From Gammaproteobacteria bacterium (GTDB lineage: Bacteria > Pseudomonadota > Gammaproteobacteria > UBA1113), in contig JAGVJK010000009.1 in NCBI GenBank assembly GCA_020051155.1, forward strand, positions 1 through 33,089: a stretch of 33,089 bases of DNA, given 5' to 3'. The first letter of the stretch is position 1, and every line of letters begins with the position of its first letter. Both the position numbers and the translations under genes were made by a program. The notes beneath the pieces are model-generated. The model was not told the DNA's origin, did no database searches, and saw only the letters and a list, made by a program, of their open reading frames with translations. This document shows positions 18,906-26,630 of this stretch, piece by piece.

Positions 18906-20432
18906 ATGGCAAAAGAACATACTAATATTGCACCCTCTATGGCATCATCGAGTCGGGCACGAAATAATCCATTTAGTGGTCTAACCGATGAACATGCAGC
19001 CCATATCTGTAATGACATGGGGCCTCGTAACTTCATAGAGTTTCTTACAAACCATTGGTCAGAGTTTCAATCCATATTTACTACCAGAGGTGGCTCGATT
19101 ACTAGATTTTTATCTAGCCTGGGAGAAGATAATCGAAATGCACTTATTGATCACGCTAAAAAAACGTCATATCTACTCAGTTCTCTAATCTCCTCTAATA
19201 GTGAGCTTGCTTTATTAGTGAAAGGCCTTCGCAAAAAACGCATTTTGATACGACTTTTCGATATTATACCTCCGAAAGAATTCTGTGATCGGATTTATCA
19301 AGGCAATGGCCGTTTAGCGAACTTTTTTGATGATTTAGTAGGAGCTCTTAAGGACGTGAGCCAACTTTTCCAAAATCAAACCTTTCTTAATATGTGCCTG
19401 CAAAAATGCGACGTAGGTAAGGAAGATATCCTCTATGTCTTTGGGAAATGTTCTATGGATACGGATAGTGCCATTCGCGTCTCACAGCATTTAGTGAATA
19501 ACTTTGTTCATTATAAAAACGTTATTTTAAGCAACCTTCCAAGATTATTATGTGAGATTTCTAGACAAGAAAATTCTCCCCTACGGCAAAATTTGCTGCG
19601 TCAGATCGATTTTAGCGAGACACTGCTGAGCGAGGACGATTTAATTGACATAATACCGGACCTCACAATGCACGAATGGATCTTCGTACTTGAGCAAAAT
19701 ACTGAATATTTTAAAACTAAGCCCTCTTTTTTAACTACTCTAAAAAATGTCACCTCTCGTCCCGCTTACATCGCTTTATCAATTGTGCTATTCAAAACTA
19801 ATCCCAACATATTTAGCGCTCAAGACCTTCCGTTACTTTTAAACATTACTCTTCGTGGATTGGATCAGGGGATACGTCATCCTTACTTTGATGAGCTAAA
19901 TCAAGATACTCAGAATCTCGTTAAGCAAGGGATTATTGATCTTCATACTAATGTTAATGTGTTAGACACACGTCGTGCTGCTCTGCAAAGGCAAGTTAAT
20001 AACTGCTATTCACCCATGATAATGGCTCGTAACATAGTAACATGCTGTGGCACTGAGGATCGGTCAGGAGATTTGCAAAGAGAAACCGCCGGCGTTGTCG
20101 GGTGTTGCCTTGCACCGTGTCTATTATTAGGTGCACTCATTGGCGCGGGGTTTGCGTTACTGTGTGCAGTTGTTGGAATTATCCCTGCTATCGTTGGTGC
20201 TGTGATAGAGTGTAGTAAGCTTGCACCACTTAACGCTGAGATTAACCGCGTAACAACTACGTATGGCAAAACACCAGCTGAGATCCGTGGGCATTATGCC
20301 ACTCTAGATAATGACGGATTTTTCGCATCTGTTAGGAAAAGTAAGAAGGACTCTAAAGGAAGGTCCTCAGAAACTACTCTTCTTCTTACTTCTTTGCCGT
20401 CTAGCTCTCAGCGCAGTCTTGCCTACAGCTAG
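18906..20432 (+). CDS. hypothetical protein with C-terminal hydrophobic hairpin; possible effector
   Basis: I do not recognise this 508-residue protein. I start it at MAKEHTN (18906), which is 8 nt after GAGGA; an ATG at 18891 overlaps that site. Residues 1-370 are mostly soluble, helix-rich and Leu/Ile/Phe-rich. Residues about 395-435 form a long glycine- and alanine-rich hydrophobic stretch with cysteines (AGVVGCC, LLLGALIGAGFALL, VVGIIPAIVGAV), enough for two membrane helices in a hairpin. Two CC pairs occur, NIVTCCG and VVGCCLAPC. The last 30 residues are rich in Ser, Thr and Lys. A long soluble region plus a glycine-zipper hairpin is common among secreted effectors of Legionellales, but no domain was identified. 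It is divergent from ATPase copy 2 and convergent with copy 3. Confidence 0.75.
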   Translation: MAKEHTNIAPSMASSSRARNNPFSGLTDEHAAHICNDMGPRNFIEFLTNHWSEFQSIFTTRGGSITRFLSSLGEDNRNALIDHAKKTSYLLSSLISSNSELALLVKGLRKKRILIRLFDIIPPKEFCDRIYQGNGRLANFFDDLVGALKDVSQLFQNQTFLNMCLQKCDVGKEDILYVFGKCSMDTDSAIRVSQHLVNNFVHYKNVILSNLPRLLCEISRQENSPLRQNLLRQIDFSETLLSEDDLIDIIPDLTMHEWIFVLEQNTEYFKTKPSFLTTLKNVTSRPAYIALSIVLFKTNPNIFSAQDLPLLLNITLRGLDQGIRHPYFDELNQDTQNLVKQGIIDLHTNVNVLDTRRAALQRQVNNCYSPMIMARNIVTCCGTEDRSGDLQRETAGVVGCCLAPCLLLGALIGAGFALLCAVVGIIPAIVGAVIECSKLAPLNAEINRVTTTYGKTPAEIRGHYATLDNDGFFASVRKSKKDSKGRSSETTLLLTSLPSSSQRSLAYS

Positions 20433-20465
20433 CTAATATCAGGCATTTGCCGCATCGATCTTCAC

Positions 20466-20489
20466 ATGTGAGGTTTACGTATCTCACAT
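20466..20489. terminator. weak inverted repeat between convergent genes
   Basis: ATGTGAG (20466-20472) and CTCACAT (20483-20489) form a 7-bp stem with a 10-nt loop. On the plus strand TAAAAGATTTTTG follows. It could be a weak terminator for the upstream plus-strand gene. Confidence 0.3.
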
Positions 20490-21817
20490 TAAAAGATTTT
20501 TGACGCATACTCTTGGAATAATGCTGCGATGGCATATAGCGGGTAAGAATGAATATTTTGATAAAGTGAATAGGGTTGCGTTGAAAAACGAATACCATAA
20601 GGGGAGTGCGGATGAGTATCAAGAAAAATGTGCATGCTCTTTAGCGTACTCCCACTACCACCTTTTACTTCAACAGGAATCACATGCCCTTGATAATCGA
20701 TTAAATAATCCACTTCCGCATTACTGTTACGTGCCATTCTGTGCCAATAATAGAGAGTCGATTGAATGTGTGGATTGCCGTAAGCAAGAAGTTCTTGACC
20801 AACAAAACTTTCAATAATAGCCCCTTTATTAGCGAAGGTTTGTTCTGTATGTAACAACCAATCTTTTGGACGATCGCCCAATACAGTTTGTGCTAATGCA
20901 ACATCAATAAATAACGTTTTGAATATATCAAGTGACGCTTGTGCACCTAACGGTAATCCTTGGCCATCAGAATGGTAAATAGATTTAACCACCTGCGCTT
21001 TCGTGAGCAGAGACAAACAGGGAGCTAATTCACGCTTGCGATAATCACCAGAAATATTCGCAAATTTAAAAGGTTGAGCCAATTGCTGTGGAATTTGTTC
21101 AAATAAAATATCTAAATATTTTATTTGATGTTTTTTACTGTATTTTTCAAAGTCCTGACGATAGGCATCAATTAGTGTATGTTTGATTTCACCACATTTT
21201 TCCAAATCATGATGATCACGCCAATGTTTTACCACCTCCGGCATACCGCCAACTGCTAAATATTCACCTACGATATCCAGTAGTTGTTCATGAACGTTAT
21301 CATGAAATGCATCTGGAAAGGTCTGTGTCAAAATAATTTCTGCTGTATGTTCACGTCCCGTAGCCACTAAAAATTCTACAAATGACATGGGATATAAATA
21401 AAGAAACTCTACACGACCGACGGGGATGCCCACTTCCTCAATGGCAAAATCAATGAGTGAGCCCGCAGCAATCACATGTAATTCTGGAAGCTCTTCATAA
21501 AAATAACGCAAAGCGGTAAGAGCTTTGGGTGCCTCTTGAATCTCATCAAAAAAAAGCAACGTTTCACCCGGAATGATTTTTACATTAAACATCAAACTTA
21601 AATCACGCATAATGCGCCCAGCATCCAAATCCTTCTCAAACAGATCCTTAGCCATCGGATGTTTTTCAAAATTTACCATCAAAAAATGGCGAAACTCTTT
21701 TCCTAGGGTTTTGATAATATGTGTCTTTCCTACCTGTCTAGCACCACGCAGGATTAATGGTTTTCGTGCCACCTTAGACACCCAATCTTTAAGTGATTGA
21801 TATACAAGTCTTTTCAC
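20489..21817 (-). CDS. AAA ATPase with DUF4143-type nuclease-like domain (copy 3)
   Basis: This is a 442-residue AAA_14/DUF4143 ATPase. Walker A is GARQVGKT at 25-32, Walker B is LLFFDEIQEAP with D91-E92, and HVIAAGS (114-120) is sensor-like. The C-terminal nuclease-like pattern is E368-V-D370 and E383-V-K385. The start codon is GTG (21815-21817), overlapping the TAG of a small upstream repeat ORF as TAGTG. An AGAG Shine-Dalgarno lies about 7 nt upstream. It resembles copy 1 more than copy 2 in its motifs, but the sequences are clearly different, so these are not recent duplicates. Confidence 0.87.
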   Translation of the reverse strand: MKRLVYQSLKDWVSKVARKPLILRGARQVGKTHIIKTLGKEFRHFLMVNFEKHPMAKDLFEKDLDAGRIMRDLSLMFNVKIIPGETLLFFDEIQEAPKALTALRYFYEELPELHVIAAGSLIDFAIEEVGIPVGRVEFLYLYPMSFVEFLVATGREHTAEIILTQTFPDAFHDNVHEQLLDIVGEYLAVGGMPEVVKHWRDHHDLEKCGEIKHTLIDAYRQDFEKYSKKHQIKYLDILFEQIPQQLAQPFKFANISGDYRKRELAPCLSLLTKAQVVKSIYHSDGQGLPLGAQASLDIFKTLFIDVALAQTVLGDRPKDWLLHTEQTFANKGAIIESFVGQELLAYGNPHIQSTLYYWHRMARNSNAEVDYLIDYQGHVIPVEVKGGSGSTLKSMHIFLDTHPHSPYGIRFSTQPYSLYQNIHSYPLYAIAALFQEYASKIF

Positions 21818-21833
21818 TATAAAACTCTCTTTA

Positions 21834-22020
21834 TATGGTCAATGTCCAAGGTAAAAAACTCTCTTTGATGGTTAAAAAACAAGGATAGTTTAGCTGTTTG
21901 ATGGTCGAAAAACAAGGATGATTTATCTACTTGATGGTTAAAAAACAAGGATGGTTTAGTTGTTTGATGGTCGAAAAACAAGGATGATTTAGCTATTTCA
22001 TGGTTAAAAAACAAGGATGG
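21834..22020. repeat. 33-bp tandem repeat (minisatellite), readable as 11-residue repeats
   Basis: Four full 33-bp units lie at 21867-21899, 21900-21932, 21933-21965 and 21966-21998. A partial unit (21999-22020) and a degenerate one (21834-21866) flank them. Each unit begins GATGGT and contains AAAAACAAGGAT. Units alternate between GGTTAAAAAAC and GGTCGAAAAAC, giving a 66-bp higher-order period. On the minus strand they stay open from a TTG at 22014 to the TAG at 21817-21819. This encodes a 65-residue peptide of alternating LFFNHQ and LFFDHQ units that ends on the GTG of ATPase copy 3. The TTG has no ribosome-binding site, and a stop lies just upstream. It may be a non-coding minisatellite or a leader peptide. 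Confidence 0.9.
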
Positions 22021-22041
22021 TGCGGTTTAAGGGCCGTAGAA

Positions 22042-22055
22042 ATAACGTGCGTTAT
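22042..22055. promoter_or_regulatory. short palindrome upstream of ppsA
   Basis: ATAACG-TG-CGTTAT is a perfect 6-bp-arm palindrome about 100 bp upstream of ppsA, between it and the minus-strand tandem repeats. It could be an operator for either side. I see no convincing promoter boxes in the rest of this 338-bp gap. Confidence 0.3.
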
Positions 22056-22154
22056 CTTCTTTGTGTGGTTGTTTTTTACTCAAAAGTAGAGTTCCCTGCT
22101 GATCGATGCTACAGTTAAAATTCTGCAGGGGTTGAAAAATATAGGCATTAGACG

Positions 22155-24512
22155 ATGGATTTTGTGTTGGATTTTGCCCAGGTTGGTATGGCAGATCTAC
22201 CGCGAGTGGGTGGAAAGAATGCGTCTCTGGGTGAGATGATTCAACATCTTGCGCCGCTGGGGGTTCAAGTTCCTCCGGGTTTTGCCATTACGACCGATGC
22301 TTATCACCATTTTTTACGCGACAATCAATTAGATCCAACGATCTTTTCTGGTTTACATCATTTGGATGTCGATGACATTTCGGCATTGCAAGCAGTCAGT
22401 GCGAAGATTCGTGCTCAGATCCTCGCTGCCCCATTACCGAAGAAATTAGAAACTGCCATTCGCAATGCTTATCATGCGCTAAATCTTACGCCCGAAGAAT
22501 CTGTTGCTGTGCGCTCCTCTGCGACAGCGGAAGATTTACCAGAAGCTTCTTTTGCCGGACAGTTGGAAACCATTCTTAATGTGCAAAGCGTTGAAGCGGT
22601 GTTAGAGAATTTAAAATATATTTACGCGTCTCTCTTTACTGATCGTGCCATTGCCTATCGTGTGCATCATGAGTTTGATCATCAACAGGTAGGTGTATCA
22701 GTGGGAATACAACGCATGGTGCGTAGTGATCTCGGTGTGAGTGGTGTGATGTTTACCCTTGATACGGAATCTGGGTTTGATCAAGTGGTATTTATCACCG
22801 CAAGTTATGGTTTAGGTGAAGCCTTGGTGCAAGGCGCAATTAATCCTGATGAATATTATGTTCACAAACCCACGTTGCAACAAGGCAAAGCGTCCATTGT
22901 ACGTCGCACTCTTGGCTCAAAAGAAGCAAAGATGGTGTATGAAAAAACTGGTAAGAGTTTAGTAAAAACTGTGCCGGTGCCTGCAAAAGATCGTCATCGT
23001 TTTTGTTTATCCGATGCAGATATTTTAACGCTAGCAAAACAAGCGTTATTGATTGAAGAGCACTATGGTAAGCCGATGGATATTGAATGGGGTAAAGATG
23101 GCCTCACACAACAGCTTTATATTTTGCAAGCACGTCCTGAAACGGTGAAAGCTCATTTAAATGATCAATTCATTGAGCATTATCGATTACGAGAATCCGC
23201 AACACCCATTGTGACGGGGCGTAGTGTCGGACAACGTATCGGTCAGGGTATTGCAAATATTTTAACGAGCCCCAAGGAAATGCAGCGTTTTAAATCCGGT
23301 GAAATTTTAGTGGCTGATATGACAGACCCTGATTGGGAACCCATTATGAAACGTGCATCCGCTATCGTCACTAATCGCGGCGGCCGCACTTGCCATGCTG
23401 CAATTATCGCTCGAGAGTTAGGAATTCCTGCCGTTGTGGGTTGTGGTAATGCTACGACGGTTTTAAAAACGGGTAATGACATTACAGTCTCTTGCGCTGA
23501 AGGTGAAGTTGGTTTTGTTTATGCTGGTTTGTTACCCTTTGACGTGGAAAAAACTGAAATTAAAGAATTGCCGGAATTGCCTGTTAAAATTTATATGAAT
23601 TTAGCCAATCCTGAGCAAGCGTTTACTTACCAATTTTTACCAAATCATGGTGTTGGATTAGCTCGGTTAGAATTTATTATTAGCGATATGATTGGCATTC
23701 ATCCGCGGGCTTTAATGACCGTTGATTCATTGCCAGACGCTTTGCGAAAAGAGATTCAACAACGAACAGCCGCCTATGCTTCTCCGGTGGAATTTTATAT
23801 TGAGAAATTAGCGGAAGGTATCGCGACCATTGCCAGTGCTTTTTATCCGAAACCGATCATTGTGCGCTTTTCAGATTTCAAATCCAATGAGTATGCGCAT
23901 TTACTAGGTGGGATGGACTTCGAGCCTGAGGAAGAAAATCCCATGTTAGGTTATCGCGGCGCTTCTCGCTATTTACGCGGGCACTTTATTGACTGCTTTG
24001 CATTGGAATGTATGGCCATTAAGCGAGTGCGTGAAGAAAAAGGTTTGATTAATACCCATATCATGTTTCCTTTTGTGCGAACTGTCGATGAGGCGCAAGA
24101 GTTATTACTGGCTCTTAAAAAGAATGACGTTGAACGTGGCCATGAAGGATTACAAGTATATATGATGTGTGAAATTCCTTCTAATGCACTATTAGCGGAA
24201 GATTTTTTGCAATATTTTGATGGCTTTTCCATTGGCTCTAATGATTTGACACAATTGACCTTAGGATTAGATCGCGATTCTGCTTTAGTGGCAGATTTAT
24301 TTGATGAGCGTAATCCTGCCGTAAAGGCATTATTGCATCAGGCCATTAGCACCTGTCGACGACTCAATAAATACGTCGGTATTTGCGGACAAGGTCCTTC
24401 TGACCATGCTGACTTTGCACAATGGTTGATGGAAGAAGGCATCGAAAGTTTATCCTTAAGTCCTGATTCAATTTTGCGAACTTGGTTGGCGCTGGGAAAA
24501 TTGTCGGGATAA
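22155..24512 (+). CDS. ppsA: phosphoenolpyruvate synthase
   Basis: This enzyme converts pyruvate, ATP and water to PEP, AMP and phosphate, an entry step for gluconeogenesis. Its 785 residues have the standard three-part layout. The N-terminal ATP-grasp domain has the signatures VGGKNASLGEM and VRSSATAEDLPEASFAGQ. The swivelling phosphohistidine domain has H414 in GGRTCHAAIIARELGIPAVVG. The C-terminal TIM barrel has IGSNDLTQLTLG and C744 in CGQGPSDH. The ribosome-binding site is weak. The usual regulator of PEP synthase (ydiA type) is not adjacent. Together with tpiA, it suggests that growth on amino acids or pyruvate is possible. Confidence 0.96.
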   Translation: MDFVLDFAQVGMADLPRVGGKNASLGEMIQHLAPLGVQVPPGFAITTDAYHHFLRDNQLDPTIFSGLHHLDVDDISALQAVSAKIRAQILAAPLPKKLETAIRNAYHALNLTPEESVAVRSSATAEDLPEASFAGQLETILNVQSVEAVLENLKYIYASLFTDRAIAYRVHHEFDHQQVGVSVGIQRMVRSDLGVSGVMFTLDTESGFDQVVFITASYGLGEALVQGAINPDEYYVHKPTLQQGKASIVRRTLGSKEAKMVYEKTGKSLVKTVPVPAKDRHRFCLSDADILTLAKQALLIEEHYGKPMDIEWGKDGLTQQLYILQARPETVKAHLNDQFIEHYRLRESATPIVTGRSVGQRIGQGIANILTSPKEMQRFKSGEILVADMTDPDWEPIMKRASAIVTNRGGRTCHAAIIARELGIPAVVGCGNATTVLKTGNDITVSCAEGEVGFVYAGLLPFDVEKTEIKELPELPVKIYMNLANPEQAFTYQFLPNHGVGLARLEFIISDMIGIHPRALMTVDSLPDALRKEIQQRTAAYASPVEFYIEKLAEGIATIASAFYPKPIIVRFSDFKSNEYAHLLGGMDFEPEEENPMLGYRGASRYLRGHFIDCFALECMAIKRVREEKGLINTHIMFPFVRTVDEAQELLLALKKNDVERGHEGLQVYMMCEIPSNALLAEDFLQYFDGFSIGSNDLTQLTLGLDRDSALVADLFDERNPAVKALLHQAISTCRRLNKYVGICGQGPSDHADFAQWLMEEGIESLSLSPDSILRTWLALGKLSG

Positions 24513-24523
24513 TTTACTTACTG

Positions 24524-26359
24524 TTACGAGTTATCATCTAAATGCTCTCGGATCGCTTGTAAAAATATGGAGCCATAGCTTGCTAATTTACGTTGACCAA
24601 CGCCGTTAATTTCTAAAAAGGCTTGTTCTGTTTGCGGTAATTCGACCGTCATTTCATATAAGGTTGCATCGTTAAACACGACAAAGGGTGGTACGCCGGC
24701 TTTTTCTGCTAAGTCTTTGCGAAGTCGTCGTAGTTTTTCAAAGAGAGGACTATCGTAATCTCTGCGGGAGGCTGTGGCTTTCTTCTCGGATTTTTTCGCA
24801 GCTTTTGCTGGAGCAAGATGTGCTCGAGCTAGCGTAACACTCTTTTCACCACGCAAAATTTCTCGTGCATGTGGTGTTAAGCGCAAAATCGAATAATTCG
24901 CAATATCTTGTTCTAGATAACCAAGATGAATCAATTGTCGGAATACGCTGCGCCAGGCATCTTGGCTTAAATGACTACCGATGCCAAAGGTGGAAAGTTT
25001 ATCGTGCCCTAATTGTTTGATGCGAGGATCATCTTTACCACGCAAGACGTCAATGACATATGCGACGCCATAACGTTGTGAAACGCGATAAACACAGGAC
25101 AATGCTTTTTGTGCATCCTCTGTGCCGTCATACAATTCTGGAGGGTTCAAACAGAGATCACAATTGCCGCAATCTTCTTCCATCATTTCATTAAAATAAC
25201 TAAGCAATACTCGACGACGACAGGTTTGAGCTTCGGCGAAGGCAGTCATACAATTGAGTTTATGTAACTCGATGCGCTGTTGATCGTGATTGTCGGTTTG
25301 TTCAATCAAGGATTTTGCGATCACAATGTCTTGTAAACCGTATAGTAAAAATGCTTCTGAAGGTAAACCATCGCGGCCTGCACGGCCTGTTTCTTGATAA
25401 TAGCCTTCAATGTGTTTTGGTAAATCATAATGCACTACAAAACGCACATTGGGTTTATCAATCCCCATACCGAAAGCGATGGTCGCGACAATGATATTCA
25501 CGTCATCTCGTTGAAATTCTTCTTGAGTTTTTTGGCGTTGTGTTGCGGGTAATCCGGCGTGATAGGGTTTTGCGGAAAAACCTTGGTTTTGTAATTTGTC
25601 TGCCACTTCTTCCACTCGTTTGCGACTGAGGCAATAAACAATACCGAACTCTTCTTTGCGTGTTTCGAGAAAACGCGTTAATTGTTGAAAGGGTTTTTGT
25701 TTTTCTACCACTGTGTAACGAATATTCGGACGATTGAAACTCGCTATGTGAATATTCGCTTTCGTTAATTGCAAACGCTGCAAAATATCATTGCGAGTTT
25801 GTTTGTCGGCCGTAGCGGTTAAAGCAATGATGGGTACGCCGGGTAAGTGTTGGCGTAATTGGCCGAGCTGTGCGTATTCCGGTCGAAAATCATGCCCCCA
25901 TTGTGAAACGCAGTGCGCTTCATCAATAGCGATCAATGCGACGGGGATATCTTCTAAGCGAGCGAGGAAGGATTCGGTCATCACTCGTTCTGGCGCAATG
26001 AAGAGTAAATTTAATTGCTCATTGTGCAATTGCGCTAAAACGCTGCGAGCTTCTTGGCTGGTGAGGGAGGAGTTATAAAAAGCTGCTGCTACACCATTGG
26101 CGCGTAAGGCTTGTACTTGATCTTGCATTAAAGCAATTAAGGGAGAAATGATGATTGCCACACCTTCGCGCACTAATGCGGGGACTTGATAACAGAGTGA
26201 TTTGCCACCGCCCGTAGGCATTAAAACAAAGTTGTCTTCGCCAGCAATAACGCTGTGGATAATGGTTTCTTGTAACGATCGAAAATGATCAAAGCCAAAG
26301 ACTTGCTTTAAAATTTGTCGTGCCGTTGTTTGCGCTGATTCCATCGCGATACTGCTCAT
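24524..26359 (-). CDS. recQ: ATP-dependent DNA helicase RecQ
   Basis: This 3'-5' helicase acts in recombination and replication-fork repair. Its 611 residues hold all family domains in order. The helicase core has Walker A TGGGKS (49-54), DEAH at 146-149 and the arginine-finger region QETGRAGRDG. The RQC zinc site is C380, C397, C400 and C403, followed by a winged helix. A single HRDC domain spans about 530-611. It is convergent with ppsA. The first ATG is preceded by AGAAGAA, and another ATG lies five codons in. Confidence 0.96.
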   Translation of the reverse strand: MSSIAMESAQTTARQILKQVFGFDHFRSLQETIIHSVIAGEDNFVLMPTGGGKSLCYQVPALVREGVAIIISPLIALMQDQVQALRANGVAAAFYNSSLTSQEARSVLAQLHNEQLNLLFIAPERVMTESFLARLEDIPVALIAIDEAHCVSQWGHDFRPEYAQLGQLRQHLPGVPIIALTATADKQTRNDILQRLQLTKANIHIASFNRPNIRYTVVEKQKPFQQLTRFLETRKEEFGIVYCLSRKRVEEVADKLQNQGFSAKPYHAGLPATQRQKTQEEFQRDDVNIIVATIAFGMGIDKPNVRFVVHYDLPKHIEGYYQETGRAGRDGLPSEAFLLYGLQDIVIAKSLIEQTDNHDQQRIELHKLNCMTAFAEAQTCRRRVLLSYFNEMMEEDCGNCDLCLNPPELYDGTEDAQKALSCVYRVSQRYGVAYVIDVLRGKDDPRIKQLGHDKLSTFGIGSHLSQDAWRSVFRQLIHLGYLEQDIANYSILRLTPHAREILRGEKSVTLARAHLAPAKAAKKSEKKATASRRDYDSPLFEKLRRLRKDLAEKAGVPPFVVFNDATLYEMTVELPQTEQAFLEINGVGQRKLASYGSIFLQAIREHLDDNS

Positions 26360-26591
26360 GGCGTGTTCTTCTTATTGATAGGATGAGGAAATGTTTACTT
26401 CTTCAGTGAGGGAAGAGTAGCTGGATTTTGTGGGTTTGACAACTGAATCTTTGTTAGTGGGCGCTCTGTAGAGATTGTCTTTTAAAAAAATAATGAGGAT
26501 TTTATTAAAAAATATTTAATAAAATTTGTAGTTCTTTTGCTCGGATGATTTATTCTGCTACTGAGGTGGGATTTAAATAAAGTAAGAGAGT

Positions 26592-26619
26592 GCAGATCGC
26601 CGGTAAGTTGGCGATCTGC
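26592..26619 (-). terminator. 10-bp perfect hairpin after the 767-residue protein gene
   Basis: GCAGATCGCC (26592-26601) and GGCGATCTGC (26610-26619) form a perfect 10-bp stem with an 8-nt loop. It lies 12 nt past the end of the minus-strand gene. The tract after it on the minus strand is only moderately T-rich, so termination efficiency is uncertain. The rest of the 26360-26630 gap shows AT-rich sequence and no gene. Confidence 0.6.
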
Positions 26620-26630
26620 TTAAAGAGCAT

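Noticed and set aside
21834..22020. CRISPR array
   Set aside because: The 33-bp units follow one another directly with no unique spacers, and no cas genes are near. It is a tandem minisatellite.
22092..22121. ppsA promoter (TTCCCT-18-TAAAAT)
   Set aside because: The -35 match is poor and other AT-rich options exist in the same gap, so no promoter is called.
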